Below are positions 1-13,256 of a stretch of 64,000 bases of DNA, piece by piece (position 1 is the stretch's first letter; the number at the start of each line of letters is the position of its first letter). The position numbers and the translations under genes were made by a program. Location of the stretch: assembly GCA_026419785.1 (NCBI GenBank), contig JAODTK010005909.1:80292-144291 (forward strand), given 5' to 3'. The DNA comes from Sclerodactyla briareus. Taxonomy: Eukaryota > Echinodermata > Holothuroidea > Dendrochirotida > Sclerodactylidae. The notes under the pieces are model-generated. The model was not told where the DNA came from, ran no database searches, and was given only the letters and a program-made list of their open reading frames with translations.

Positions 1-3000
1 GATCAGTCTGAGTAGCTCAGGATTACCACATTGTAACCATGCTCGATACAGAGAGTAGCGAGATTATCCACTTTAATTTCTCTTATGCGATAGTTAAATG
101 TTTTGCACCGTGTAGACGACGTCAGTATCCATCTCAATTGATAAAGAAATAAAAAAAATCATGTTGGCTTGTCATGTGGCATTTCTAAACATTGCACATG
201 GTTGTATGCTACCAACGTGAGCTAATTTGATGTTTCCTTGATAAATACGCGCAGTCATGTTGTGTGTATTTGTATGCACAATCACTACACGAGTGGTCTC
301 TGTTTGTATATGTGGTGTATGTGATGACGGTCTGTATACATGATAGCTAGATCAGGTCTGAGTTGATGAAGCTCATACAGTGGTCTACGTTTGCTGGGGT
401 ACCCGAATGAGTCATTATTAATATTTCTTATCAGATCTAGTCATATGTCATCTGGGGTCAGCAGTGGTCAAAGTTGGAATCCTTGTATACACGATAGGAG
501 AAAGGTTGGTCTGATCGTAATGAAATTTCGTGTGTACATATTCTTTATGGATAGTATATTGTACCTCTGATTTGGTAGAATCGAGGGTCAGAATTTGAAT
601 GAGGGAAATGGAAACTGCAGAATCAGGTTATTTGGGGACAAATGAGTGAAACGAAAATCGGTAATTTTTTGAAATTTTTCATATCTAAGCAATTTCAGCG
701 TGGTAAACAACAATGGTCCGATCAAGTCCGGGATCTTGTTGATGGAACAGGTCAAAAGTCATCTGAGATCAACAGTGGTCAACCGTTAAAAAAAATCCTT
801 GTGCACAACGTCCAAAATACTTGGGTGTGGGGCCGGTCGCGAAGGATATTTTTCACATGTCACTTTCCCCTCCAGAAGAGCTCGTGGCGTTGTTTTTGCT
901 CCTATTGGAGCAGAATAGTACGTTATCCCATTTCCTTCTTGGTGTCAGGTCATAGGTTACAGAATGAGTCAGGATCAATGAGCCTTTGGCTTTCCCTGCT
1001 GATTATTCTGCTGAAGATGTGACACCCCTTGGCCGGCCACAAAAGACCCGTATTGAAATGTCTTTTTCTTTCAACCCATTCTCAAGGCAGTGGGAATATA
1101 AGTTTTCCCTTCCAAGGACCATCTCTTCAATTCACGAGTTATGAGAAGAAAGTGCATTGAAGTTCACAAGATATTCTTCCAAGAAGAAAGCAGTCGAAAG
1201 TGGGAATTATGTTCGTTTTTTATTTTCCTGTCCTTTTTTGCTTGGCCTAAGGTTGGAATAAGTATTAATCGGCAAAATTCGGTACATACAAACTAGCTGT
1301 TAGGGGGAAATGTTTTTGTGAAACGACATTACGGTATTCCGCCTCACGAATACTGTCTTTGAATTACAGGCATTCACTGCTTAAGCTGTTGTGCCACAGT
1401 AATCACAGCCCTCAAAAAAATGAATGTTGAAAAGAATTCCTGGAACTGACCGGAACTCCGGCGCCATCATTTGCGACGCATTTTGAGGAAAAATAATTGA
1501 CAACAAATACAAAAGACCCTGTATTTTTCCCCCCCTGAAAAACATATTGAAAGGGCTGTACCTTCCTCACGAGTGCATAGGAATATAATCGTTACAGTAT
1601 GCAAATATAAATCCCATTGTTCCATATTAATCACAATTAGATGAGTGTTTTTTTTCTTAAGGTTGTTGAGACAATTTTGAGAGAAGCAGAGAAAGAAATA
1701 TTATTGCGTCACACTTGGGATGTTGTTACTTCACAATGACATATTGCACTTTTGTTTTACTAATACGACAAGTCTAGACATTACCAGAATATTTGGTCCG
1801 AACGAGTTAACGTTTGGTATGCAGCTCCTTGTGGGAAGTACATTAGAACCCGCGGTATAACGGGTGACCTTGTCACTTTCTCCTCGTGACGCGTCAGCCA
1901 AGGTGATAATTCCATGTGGGTTATTAATTTGAATCAACAAGCGAGCGGTTTCAAATTCAGATTTAAAAAAAAAAGCCTCGTTTATCTGTAAGCCTAACTC
2001 GCATCAATTGCAACATAGTAGATATGCCACCCACATGTCCAATTTACAATGTTTCCTCTTTTGTTCTCCAGCTGGAACGGAATAGCCGATTATTTATTGT
2101 GACGCTGTCGATGTTTCTTGTCACGTGGCTGATCATAGCAATGGAAGGCGATGGACCGAATCAACAGACGCGCAGGTCTACTGACATTACACAATCATGA
2201 CCATTGCCCAGGGCTCCTCGGGGTCCGGTTGCTATGGAAACAAAAATGATCGAAAAGGCACATCCTAGCGAAACCGCCTCCCAAAAGGAAATTCCAAATG
2301 ACCCTTCCTCCTTCGATATTCCGATGACCAATCTCAGTCATGGACTCCGAGCCAGATAAAAAACCTCACCCACCCCTTCACCCGGGAAATGTCCATACCG
2401 CAATTATTCGGGTGATCCCAGTAATCTTCAAGAAACAGTTAATGCTTGAGCATAGACGGCCGAGGGAGCAATATCCTGCCCTGGTCGTGACGTCATAGTC
2501 GCGCACGGTCAAAGACCTCCATAAGGAACGAGGAAGAAGGAGAATAACCCACAGGTCTCCAATGGTTGGGAGAGAGGATATGGCGAGAGTAAGGAGACTT
2601 TTGGAGAGGAGGGTCCAGAGCATGGGCGGAGGTTATCAAACGAGCCGATATCCTGCGGATAGAAAAACTTGCCACCTGTTCTCATATATAGACCCTAAGG
2701 TAAATGTGAGTATTCCATATTATCACCATCGCTGTCAATATAACCACTGTTATCTATACTAGACCCTGTAGTCCGCGTACCCGGACCTCAGCCTATGGTG
2801 ACGTCCGCCACCCTATCTATACTGAATGACTCGGGCCTCCGGCGAGGAGTACTCGCTATATCAGCTCGTTGATTGTAATCGTGCCGAGAATCTTCCACGC
2901 TATTCTCTGGATTGCTGCTAAGTTTGCTACACTGCCCCGATTGCGCTGGTTACGATTGGAATTACAGCACTTCCATTTTCTGGAAGTCCTTTCCAAGCTC

Positions 3001-3076
3001 CCAGTTAGGTTGGGATTCTGTCCCTATTATTGTGTTTTTGTTTCCAGGTGACACCCCCTCGCGGGTACAATATTAC
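1..3076. other. No gene assigned
   Basis: Two diverged blocks with gtcatctg..gtcagcagtggtcaa near 440 and 750 suggest a dispersed repeat. One plus frame from about 818 to 1259 has only three stops (see findings). Elsewhere I see nothing definite. Confidence 0.5.
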
Positions 3077-3638
3077 AGGACAACACAGGAGTAATTCTGG
3101 CGAGGCTAATATAGTACTGGAGAAAAACTGATTGCGTCAGTCCAAACCCGAAGTTCGTACACTTCCCTTTGGAAGATTGTGCATGTGTATTACGCGAGAT
3201 AAAAATGCATCCCATCATGCAATAATAAAATTTTGATGTCATACTTGCACAACCCTGCAAACTATCTTTGTTTTCTATTGAAATTCAACACATTATTTTA
3301 CTTCGAAAAGCTTTAGTCCCTGGTAGAGGATTGCTGTAGCGGGTTGATAGGTGTTGATATTTCTTTAGTGGCAGAAAGACAACAGAACTTCTGCTAATGT
3401 TGACCTTTATTCAACAAATGGAACATTGAATTACATGACATAACTTCCCGGTTGTCCCAGGTGAACGTCATGCGTTATTGAGCAATGGGATCTCCTCAAT
3501 TTCTCTGCATAATGGACCAAACTTTGAGGCCAATAAACCTCTACATAAAACATCGTATTGAGATGGGGTTTTAACCTATAACACGTTTTTCCATTCTCCA
3601 CGATATCACATCTGTTGTACCAAGCCTGCCGTTGTCTT
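3077..3638 (+). mobile_element. TTAA-type MITE family 1, copy A
   Basis: One of four related non-autonomous elements. Starts aggacaacacagg after ttac and ends cctgccgttgtct before ttaa. Shared landmarks in order: cgtcagtccaaa, gcatcccatcatgcaa, cttgcacaaccctgcaaac, agaggattgctgtag, agacaacagaacttctgcta, tcctcaatttctctgc. Internal ORFs are not conserved. Confidence 0.8.
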
Positions 3639-4029
3639 TTAAATCCTCTGCACCAGAAATTGCGCCACCATCGCTCCGTTAGCTGTTTAAATAATAAAAA
3701 TATAATATTATTATATTTTATGTAGTATAGTAATAATATGGGGATAATTTAAGAAGAATAGAAGATATAATTATATTAATATTCTTTCTCCGGCTTTATT
3801 CCTTTTCTTTTGTCATATCATTACCATGCATTTCAAAGTAGTAACTTATCGCACCTGACATAATTGAATGCTTTAACAAATGAATCAATTAGAGATGACA
3901 TATGTGGCAATGAATGTATCACAGCTTAGTATGCGAATGGTCGAAGTGAACGCTCATTTTTAAATATACATGCACGACTTCAAGGGAGAACCTAAATTTA
4001 TTAATCTTATCTATCTGCTTGCACTGAAA

Positions 4030-4440
4030 AAAATACATTTCAAATGGTCAATTAAACCTTCCTCTACTGAACCACAAAACTTCCCCAATGTACTTTTTCT
4101 CAGCATCTAACAAAGAGCGGACCATTCTGACAGTACCCAAAAAATGTTCAATCGTTTCTACTCGATTTTTACAAAAAGAGCACACTTAATTATCACGATA
4201 TTCATAATGTAACGCGTCTATTTGTGCTAAAATTCTATGTGAGAGACGGAATTGAAAGTAATGCAACTTTGATTCTCCTACGGAATACGAACAAACCTTG
4301 GAGAGCAAAAAAAATTTGCCACTTATTCTTACAAATTGGCAATGCCCATTTCTCTAGTGATTGGGGCCTCTTGGCAATATTCTTGAGCCATCTCCGCAGA
4401 TCCATTGCGAGGTGCTCACCTGTTGGTCCATTTCATCAAT
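4030..4440 (-). mobile_element. L1-like LINE ORF2 C-terminal remnant
   Basis: The minus strand reads RLSHRILAQIDALHYEYRDN then CSFCKNRVETIEHFLG (about 4137-4184), the Cys-x2-Cys...His zinc-knuckle region after the reverse transcriptase in L1-group LINEs. The upstream part is in broken frames. 5'-truncated and inactive. Confidence 0.5.
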
Positions 4441-4604
4441 CAAATTGAAGTTACTTGCCTAGCAATACTCTGAAGATTTTGTCTCCACACAATAGGAATC
4501 GCTGCGATCAGCCCATTTGTACACTGTGAATGGAATGTAAGCTTCGAGAAAATCAGCATACAATCGCGGCTTACCATCATGATTGAAGGAATTGAAAAAA
4601 CGTA

Positions 4605-5873
4605 GTCAAGTGATTCGGACCGAGTCCGAACTCGAGTCCCGATTTTCGTGACTTGCGACTTGTCTTGCGATTAACGTAATTGACTTGTGACTTGACTTGG
4701 ACTTGCAACCGCCGACTTGTGCTCTTGCTTGGAACTTTTGCAATAACTGACTTGTCGCCATCGCAAGTCAGCAGCTAAAAATGTTACGATTTTTCACTGT
4801 GACGAAACACAGATTTTCAAAACCGTCGGCGAGACCGACTTTCCGACGGCCCAACAATTCATTTTGTCATCTTATATTTTTGCATACAAGGCCGCCAAGA
4901 CGCACCTTACCAGCGCAAGGGTAATTTTTGGGCCTTTGTCCCTAACTAGATCATTTTCACTACCTTACATCATTTCCATACAAAATTTAGCGATGAAACC
5001 ATATCAAGAGCTGGCAACCCCGAATACGATCATGTGAATTAGCTTCGCGCGTTCAATGCAACGCTCTGTACTGTCGGTCACAGGCTAGGTACAGTGTTGC
5101 ACTGCATTTTAGGAGTTTCAGTATTCAAGCTCATTGTTTTCTAGTTCTTCAAGTTGAATGTCGTTAAAGAAACATGTTATTATTCACTGAAATCACAATA
5201 GTAATAACATTATTTTTCAGAAAGCTCTAGAGTGCAGCATTTATTTACCATAGAGCTCCGCTCATAACCATACTGGCACTGCTTACAATTGCAATGTAGG
5301 CTTCAATTGGAGGCAGCACAAACATGTGACACTGGGCAACCAACTAGCAAAGTAAATCATAGATGGGCGATTTAAGGCACTTCATTCAAAGTGCACATAT
5401 TTGCATCTTTCAATGGAGATGTGGCCTCAGTACCAAACATATCCAAAGAAGAAAAAAATATCCAATCTAGTTCTTGACCCTCAATAACATCGTTGGTATT
5501 AATAACATCATGACTCGTTTCATATCTAGCCAATTCTGCTGTGATACGCACACCCGCAAAAGCGCTGAGTTTACTTTCATAATCTAGGCATGGCACTGTC
5601 ATCCACACAGTTTGGCACTTCCTGATCTTTATCGTCACACCATACCGTAAGTGCACAGTGTGGCGCTATACATGCCCCCTCCGGACTTCACTCCTGTGAC
5701 TTGGACTTGGACTTGCATCAAGATGACTTGCGACTTGACTTGGACTTGCATTTTTCCAATTGACTTGTGACTTGACTTGGACTTGCATTTTTCCAATTGA
5801 CTTGACATGACTTGGACTTGCACCAGATGACTTGCGACTTGACTTTGAAGAAAGGGACTTGTCACCACCTCTG
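4605..5873 (-). mobile_element. CAAGTC-rich hAT-type element, short copy
   Basis: Shares most of its length, in opposite orientation, with the element at 30968-33975: GACTTG/CAAGTC arrays at both ends (4650-4760, 5690-5870), a central segment with a conserved CGCATCACAGCAGAAT-like stretch, and the terminus ccacctctg at 5873. The left terminus is eroded. Open frames with Ser-Lys-Ser or Gln-Val repeats are products of the array, not genes. No transposase motif seen. Confidence 0.75.
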
Positions 5874-6229
5874 TCTTTAGGTGATAATCCATGAAGGTTT
5901 TCAATATTATTCCCACTCAATATCTCCTAATCCAAGTAATCTTCAAGCTATCAATAAAAGTATCAATATTCATTACCTTCAAACCACCAGACCGGATAAG
6001 ATTTATCATTGTATGACGCTTTACCTTTAATATTAATATTATCAATAATAATAATTGCATCAATATTGATATCGATATTAATAATATATCGTTATGTTTA
6101 TTAGAGCGACGTTACTATGAATGTGTGGATTTTCTCAACCTGAAATTAAAGTTATTCCAATTGGCCATGATGTATTGGTTCACAACGATTTTCCGGAACG
6201 ATCCATCTTTTTTATTTTATAATTCTCTT
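5874..6229. other. AT-rich spacer
   Basis: Holds a simple AATATTAATA/ATCAATAATA tract near 6030-6090 and nothing else I can name. Confidence 0.6.
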
Positions 6230-6456
6230 TGCCCGGTTCAGATTTTTGAAATATTTCCCGAAAAGTTTCTAAAGGGTTACAAGAACCCTTGTTGGTGGGA
6301 TGCTCCATCGCTCAAGTGCATCCCGTACTTCTACGTAGGAGGTGCTCCGAAGTGCGCGACCACCGATATGCTGGAAACCGTCTCTCTGGCCACCCTGACG
6401 TCATGAGGACCAATGGAAAGGAATAACATGGTGCGTCACGTGGGGTAACATAGCGG
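6230..6456 (+). CDS. CHST15-like sulfotransferase exon (PAPS-binding loop), frame-broken
   Basis: The longest frame here runs EIFPEKFLKGYKNPCWWDAP, then SLKCIPYFYVGGAPKCATTD, then MLETVSL. This matches the entry to the sulfotransferase domain of carbohydrate sulfotransferase 15-type enzymes: a Cys-Pro-Tyr-Phe-Tyr-like strand followed by the 5'-phosphosulfate loop, usually PKCGTT. Here the loop reads PKCATT, with Ala for Gly. A neighbouring frame then continues HPDVMRTNGKE, again as in the family, so one base is lost near 6395. A taa follows and the frame decays before a gtatgt donor at 6457. A plausible acceptor (ctctttgcccggttcag) starts the exon near 6229. The family transfers sulfate from PAPS to GalNAc of chondroitin in the Golgi. 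No other exon was recognised nearby, so it may be an isolated pseudogene exon. Confidence 0.62.
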
Positions 6457-7689
6457 TATGTACCCGTCTGTGATTTGTTCATAGGGTAGATAAATGCAAG
6501 TCACCAATCAAATGCCGACAACTAGGATCATGCGGCAATAGATATTTGACTCTCTAGCATCAGAAGATAGAACCTAAACCTCCAAATTATAAGATTGCTC
6601 AAAAAAAAAAAAAGTTCTAGAGTTGGGACCAAAAACTAGGCAACCACGACTTTTCACACAGTCACACGAATGAATGATATGCATATTTATCGAGGAAATG
6701 AGTTCGGGACTCAAGACACGCTCTCCTCACCCAACTGTGTATCGTAAAAGCTAAACAGGGAAAAGTGGCAATGGATACCTCACTTAACAATGTACACCGT
6801 CTTTACTGGACGCGGTACATCTGTTGAACACGAATAATATTGGTCGATCAAACTTGTGAGTCACAGTCGACATGTCAGTTATTAGGACATCTCGGATACA
6901 AAGGGAAACGGTCGGGCCTGTACGAGAATATTTGTTTTACGTGAAATACTTATACTGTTTATACTTAATATGCTGTTTTGGGGAGCTGTGGCAAATCTTT
7001 TTCTAACCGTGGATGCCACCTCATGGTCCGTTTCCCGACAGCTCCTAATAACGTAATTTGCTACAGTTCCTAACGACTTTTGGCACTCGGAAACCGACTT
7101 CAAGTTATTTCAGGGGTGTCACCTAACCCCTCCCCCCCAAATTCACACCCCTGATTTTTTACTGATTACAGCTGCAGTTTACAGAACACGTATTTGGTAC
7201 GGAAGATTATTTCCTAGTCGAGCCACACCCACGGCGATGTAAGATTCGGTTATAGTCTTGTACCAGCGCCTCCTCAAACAACCAGTGCGACCTGATCCCA
7301 TAGTTATTTAACGGTTGAAGACCCTGCCAGCATCGCACCTAGGAGCACATTCGCTGGAGACCTACTAAGCCCTGGCAGCTAATACAGCAGCGCTACTTCC
7401 GTTACTCGCAGGCACCCACTCTTACACGTGGGTTAGCGTGATTCATTCGGAGAGACATGTCTTGTCAAACAGCACTGCGGAAAAGCTATTGATCTGAAGT
7501 CCGGAGCTCTTACGTCTGAGCTAATCCGCCTCTAATCACTTCTCACTTTGAGTGGGCCCAACTGCCTTACGCGTGGTGCTGATCACAGACCACCGGTAGG
7601 GGGAACAGTGAAGTTCAGTTGCCTACAACTAGGAAGCGGGCCATGCGGGCCGTTAGCCTAAGCCAAGAGGCTGGAATGAAAATTGAGGC
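6457..7689. other. No gene seen
   Basis: Possible intron of the sulfotransferase or plain intergenic sequence. No further sulfotransferase exon is found. Confidence 0.5.
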
Positions 7690-8129
7690 ATCAAATGCAA
7701 TCTGGAGAAGCAGGATCAATTTTAACGAGGCTAACATAATAATAAGGAATAAACACATGTTGCCAATCTGACCCGGAAACGTTCTACGATGTTTTCGTTA
7801 GATAAAAGATTTCGAAGTTTGTGCGTGTGAATTGCGCAAGATCGGTGGGCATCCCATCATGATGAATCATGTTCAAACTTGTTTGTTGTTTCACACATAA
7901 TTTTCACAATTGAAAAATTGATTTGGTTCATGGTGTTTATTTAGCAGTAGGATATTTCTGATAGTTACTTATGAAGAGAAAGACAAGAGAGAATTGAATA
8001 AGTTATTTAACATACGTAGAATAATGAAAGAGAAAATATCTCAACGTTGTTCCACTGTTACGTTACACATAATTGCACAATAAGGACTCCTCGATTTATG
8101 CGCTTAATAAACCAATCCTGCAGTTGTCT
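7690..8129 (+). mobile_element. TTAA-type MITE family 1, copy D (diverged, shortened)
   Basis: Shares gaggctaa, gaagtttgtgcgtgtgaatt, gcatcccatcatg and the end cctgcagttgtct with the other copies, but is more diverged and about 130 bases shorter. The left boundary is approximate. Confidence 0.55.
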
Positions 8130-11100
8130 TCAAAGTTTAAATTTATCTGAACATTCGATTCTCGGTGGAAAAAGTCGTTACCAAAGACGTGTGATTGATG
8201 TGGTTGCGGCGCGTTTTACTTCACTTGAGTGCATGCGGGTTGGATTCGTGTTGCTAAGGAACTGGGGTGTTGCCAATAGCTAATTCATCAAAGGCTTCGG
8301 GTCAACTTGTCACCCTAATTTGGTCACTCCTTTAGAAAAAGATCGAAATATAATACAATAAAAGAGTGACGAACAGTCTGCGTGGCCTAATTGGTTGTTG
8401 TCGATTGGATTTTTTTCTTCTACCAGGAGTAATGGTGATGATTAGACAGTTAAATCGAAATTCCAATTGACCCGAAAATTGTATATCAATTCACCAGGCT
8501 CGTTCCACCCCACCCCCGACTGCAACTTTACAGTAAGGCATCACCGCCAACGTCTGTCCTGAAAAAGGTGTAATCAACTACATAGTCATCCAAGCGTGTG
8601 GTCTGCAATAGCCTTGGTGCGGCGATCGAAAGCTAACCCATTATTCGTATCAAAAGCTTTTAAAAAATTAAAACCTGTTTTCGTTCGAAGAACCTAGGAA
8701 GGTATTTTTAACCGTTACCAACCCACTACTGAATCCATGCTTTCTTCTTTAGGCATGCAGAGTGTGGGGGTTCGTGTTTGGTTACGGGTCGCGAGTCTTC
8801 CAATGAAATATGAAACGGAAAAAAATGAACTGAACCAATCTGATTGTTTTGTTTGCAATACAAACAATGCTTAAATTAACTATGGGGCCAAATGCAGATA
8901 AGGTAAGTCCTATGGAAGCTATCTATATATATATATAACGTATTATCCCAGTGACGGAAAAAAGCCTCAGTAGCAAGTGGTACGGCCCGAACCCCGCCCA
9001 AAATTGGTGAGGGCGTACATCTTGGAGTATGAGTGGGAAATTAACAAATTTCGGGACTTGAACTTTTATCCTATACTACGCGTTTTAAATCCGGACATCT
9101 TCGTACCGACTAGCAGCACGGGCGGCAGTTTCATCATCAGGCTAGCATCAACATATTGGAATTATGTTCAGGAAACCACACAATGAACATAGGTTATGGC
9201 AGTCACTCCAACCATTCCGGCTAAAACACTAAGAATAATATACGCGATATAACACGCGAATCATGCAAATACCGTGAAAAGCTTGAAATGGTATACATAC
9301 ACAACTCGCATCACTTACATGTGTTTTTAAATCATTCCTCCCTTCACAGACATGGATGTACATATCTTCATCAGCCCTCAATAAGGCGGGTGTACAAAAA
9401 AAAACCAGGGGGTCCAGACTCCGATAATGCAAAGAGGAGAGTTTTGCGAGTAGTATCAAAAGTTAATTCGGCTTATATTCACGGAGACTGCGAGGAAAAC
9501 TAGTCTAAGCCTACCATTTGAAGGGGCGCTCCCTACTAGGCGGTCAGTTCGGATCCCTCAAGCTTTTTGGAAAGGCGCCTCCATACATACGGTGTTTGGC
9601 CTATACCCCGTACAATACATTGTTTTGTTTTGTTTTGGTTTGGTCTTGTCCTTGTTTTTTGCCTAATTTTGATCCCTCTCCCCGACCTTGTGTTGGTCTC
9701 CAACAGCTACACGAGTATCGCCTACCCCTCTTGCTGTTTTGAACTGAAATACCACTGAGCTAACTCTGGACACAAGTAAGCGCACCATGAAATCAGCAGC
9801 CCTCGATATTCGGATAAGGAACCATAAGGTATAAATAAGAAAGCACACACTCTGCAAAATGTTGCGTAACTATAGCACACCTATCTCGGTTTTTGTGAGA
9901 ATCAACATGGAATCTTGTGTTAATCTGTACCATTTGTATTTTCTTCAACACGACCTTTACAAATGTTTATGTTAACCTTCTTACACAACACCCGTACAGG
10001 TGTGCTCGATTCACAGTGTTTGTGTAATTGTAACACAACATTTTTTAAGAGTGGACCTAGCTAATGTGCATCCTGACCTATAACCCTTACAAAGACCACA
10101 ATCATTATTATAACAGTAACTTAGTCAACCACTAGAATCACGTTTGTCCTTAATTTCAGGGACTCGCTTTAGGGGGTAATACAGATGAAGAGAAGTCATC
10201 GGCACACGAAGTGTTAGCGAATTGAGGCGCTATCCCTACTGTAGCAATCAGTCGATAGCTTTCCTATTGTACCGTCACCAGTGATCTGACACCGGTATAA
10301 TTCCCCCGATTATCACTGGAGAATTTACAGCTGCGGAACTCTGGTAATACACTGGTTATACGGGTAGTACTAACGAATAAAAACCTCAACCCTGGCAGGA
10401 AAATTGGGTACACTATATACAACTACAGTTTTCAAGGAATGCACCCTTCCTATAAACGCTAAATTCTAATTCAAGTTTTGAAACTTTGCCCCAATTCGAA
10501 ACATTTGTTAAATTACCCCTGAACATCTTGTGTTAGTTGCTAATCGTTTATTGTCCTATATGTGTTTTGGAGTTTCAAATGCTTTTCGAAATGTCAAATA
10601 GATAGTGCTTAAGCAACGTGTTTCAAATGGAATATATTAGTCCTCTGCACATGCGGTAATTTCGGTGCATTTAATACTCGTGCTATCATGTAATTTATTT
10701 TTGGGCAAATACAAGCCACCCAGAGATGTGTCAGGGCTGAACTTAGGTCTGGGCTCTTACCCGAATCCTCTGTAGCGCGGACCTGGTATACCAGGGGTAG
10801 GTTGAGTATATCCCCTGAAATTTTCATTTACCTTCATTTCAGCCCCCCCCCCCTCTCTCCAGCCACGAAGCTACCCATACGTAGTATTATCTATTTGTAT
10901 TGCCTGATCTAAAAACTACATTGAAACGAACAATCTGTTGAAGAAACGATAGTATTAGGTCCAAATTGGTAATCTTCATGGACGAGATCCCTGTGGCAGA
11001 ACAAATATAATTTGTTGTTCGGCCGGTTTTTTTTTTTTTCTTCGCGACTGATACCCATTTATCCAAATGGAAATATTCGAGTGTTGGTCATTTTGACTGA

Positions 11101-12340
11101 AGTTCTGCTTGTAGATAGGTTACTGTTATCGAAAGATGGCATTTTCATTTTTCAATATCACTGATGCTTATTTCCTCGAATATTCCGAAGGCTGAATGGC
11201 CGAAGGGTGTGGGGTGTAAGGTTTACGAACGAATGTTCAAGTATTTCACACGAACCCTCTGATAATACCACATAATATAGTATAGGCCTATATTGTTCGT
11301 GCACGTCAGCGGTATGTAGATGTTTTGTGTTAGCCTCGAACGAAGCCGTACAAACTGTGGACATTGAACCCTTATTAGTTGAAGTGTTAAAAAAAATCAA
11401 GAACTCTGGAAGTGAACATATGAATTTTGAAGCAAGTCGAAGGTGGTATTCACAGACCACCTATAGTCTTTGCTGGAAATACACAGGCCGGGGAATAGTC
11501 AATACTCACGGTAAACTTCTCGAACGATCATAAAAAGAGGTATCTGTATCCATATTACTAGCAGATATATACCCTCGTCGATTGAGTAATAATCGGCTCT
11601 GTTTAATGGGCACAACTGCAAAAACAGCGCATATGAAGACGATTGTTCCACTGTTTTGAAACAACTAGACCTATAATAATACACCGACAGGAATACGTAG
11701 GACTGTATTGGCAATCCGAACGACGATACCTAACACAAACCGGCAGATGCGAAAAGCTGAAGAACTTCTATAATGAATATACTTCAACAGGATTACTACC
11801 AAAGTTTACTTGAAAACAATTTTGAGATCTGATATTAGGAGGGCTGCGAATATACCAGAACCCCGCGCACCCCCCCCCCCATACAAAATACGCCTAGTCC
11901 ATAGATGATTATATTGGTGCGAATCCTGTTTCGCCTGCCTCTTGCCGATCGCGGGTGTGGCCCCATGTACAATACTCACTTGCGTGATTTGTATTGATCA
12001 TAGCATTGCGTCCCGTTGAAAGCCTGTTCTGCAGGTCTCTAATATCAAAGGGTAATAACGTAAACGTCGATCCCACACTGCTACCACTACGAGAGGATTC
12101 AAACGGGCCCACGGATTTTGTGCAGCGGGAACACACACATGCGCACAATTTCAGAGAAATCGCTCTTACAGTCCCATACGATTAGTTTGGCGTGCCCCCT
12201 CAAAGCATTAAGTATATGGCGTCGAATAAATGAAGATGTATTTTCACACAAATACATTTGGCATGAGCGGCCACATCCCTCCGAAAGTGTGGGGGGGGGG
12301 GGGGGATTGCCCACATTTTCTTAATTTTTCTGTGTGACAA
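8130..12340. other. No gene assigned
   Basis: Mixed sequence with short homopolymers (poly-C near 10850 and 11872, poly-G near 12292) and only short unconvincing frames. The segment 12240-12400 resembles 40560-40690 (shared tgtgtgacaatgttaaagtca). Confidence 0.5.
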
Positions 12341-12539
12341 TGTAAAGTCAATTGGAGCATTGTCAATCGTGGGGGAAACCCCCCCTCCCGCCCCTTCCCC
12401 CCTGTTACTGTCCGCTGCACTTTGGGTTATGGTTGTCCGAGCTGCAGGTTTTACTTCAGAAACGCGACAATCGGAATTACGAAACATGCGGCTCTTTCCA
12501 ACTTGCAATTCCCCTCCTCCTTTTGCAAAAAAAAAATCC

Positions 12540-12960
12540 GTGGACGCTTCCTCTCCGCCTGCACATTCTGGCACAACGACGCGCGGCTCGGATCCTGGGG
12601 AACCCCCGGAAGGAACCGCCCGCCCTCCCCGCAAGGACATCATGAGGGGGCCCCGCCAGAACGCCAAGTTCATCTTTCTATTCCGTCAACCCGACCGACC
12701 TACAGTACTCTGAGTACCTGGACATTGACGAACCTCTGGAAGTGGCCGGTCAAATCTCCCGCCTATTTCCACGTTCGGATCCTGAACGGCGATTCGACTG
12801 TTTCCACCTGTGCCTCAAGGGACGAACACTTGAGCACTGCCGAGCCGAATCAACTCTGCTTCCGTGATATAACAGCGATGCTTCTTCTAACTGCTTCTCG
12901 GGTATTATTCTGGCCCAGTTTTCATCTAAACCCTTCATTGCCTTAAACACGTTGACACAT
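12540..12960 (+). CDS. GC-rich candidate coding segment, unidentified
   Basis: After a Pro/Ser-rich stretch, one frame reads NPTDLQYSEYLDIDEPLEVA, GQISRLFPRSDPERRFDCFH, then LCLKGRTLEHCRAES before a stop near 12870. The slightly earlier RQNAKFIF is in another frame. GC content and amino-acid makeup are coding-like and unlike the flanks. It is followed by about 300 bases resembling the 3' tail of a LINE (ending in ATGA/AATG repeats near 13245), so it could be the end of a retrotransposon ORF or an exon of a host gene. I do not recognise a domain. Confidence 0.3.
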
Positions 12961-13256
12961 TTGAACAATAGTTGATTCTTAACATCTCTTCCTCCCCCTT
13001 CCTCCCTCTTGTGTTTTTCCTCTTCATCACTTCTATGTTCTGTTGATGTTTTTGTATTTTTCTCTCTCTAGGGTTTTTGGTTGGCCAAACCTAGTATAAG
13101 TTATTTACTAGGTCTCTGGTCTCCCTCTTTCAGTTTATAGTTTTCCAACTAACTCTGATTATTAATCAACATATTTGTTTGTTTTTTACTGATATACTCA
13201 CATTATAATTATGTAATATTAATGTTTCACTGAAATGATGAATAAATGAATGGAAT
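12960..13256 (+). mobile_element. Possible LINE 3' untranslated tail
   Basis: Pyrimidine-rich, then ccaaacctagtataagt, then an AT-rich end in ATGAATAAATGAATGG, as at the 3' end of several invertebrate LINEs. No RT motif is directly attached. Confidence 0.3.

Noticed and set aside
5635..5920. Frames encoding Ser-Lys-Ser/Gln-Val repeats
   Set aside because: They are translations of the CAAGTC arrays of a transposon, open in more than one frame at once, and the partner copy at 31 kb keeps no common frame.
12200..12673. 157-codon minus frame rich in Gly and Pro
   Set aside because: Crosses poly-G/C tracts and lies opposite a better plus-strand candidate; no motif.
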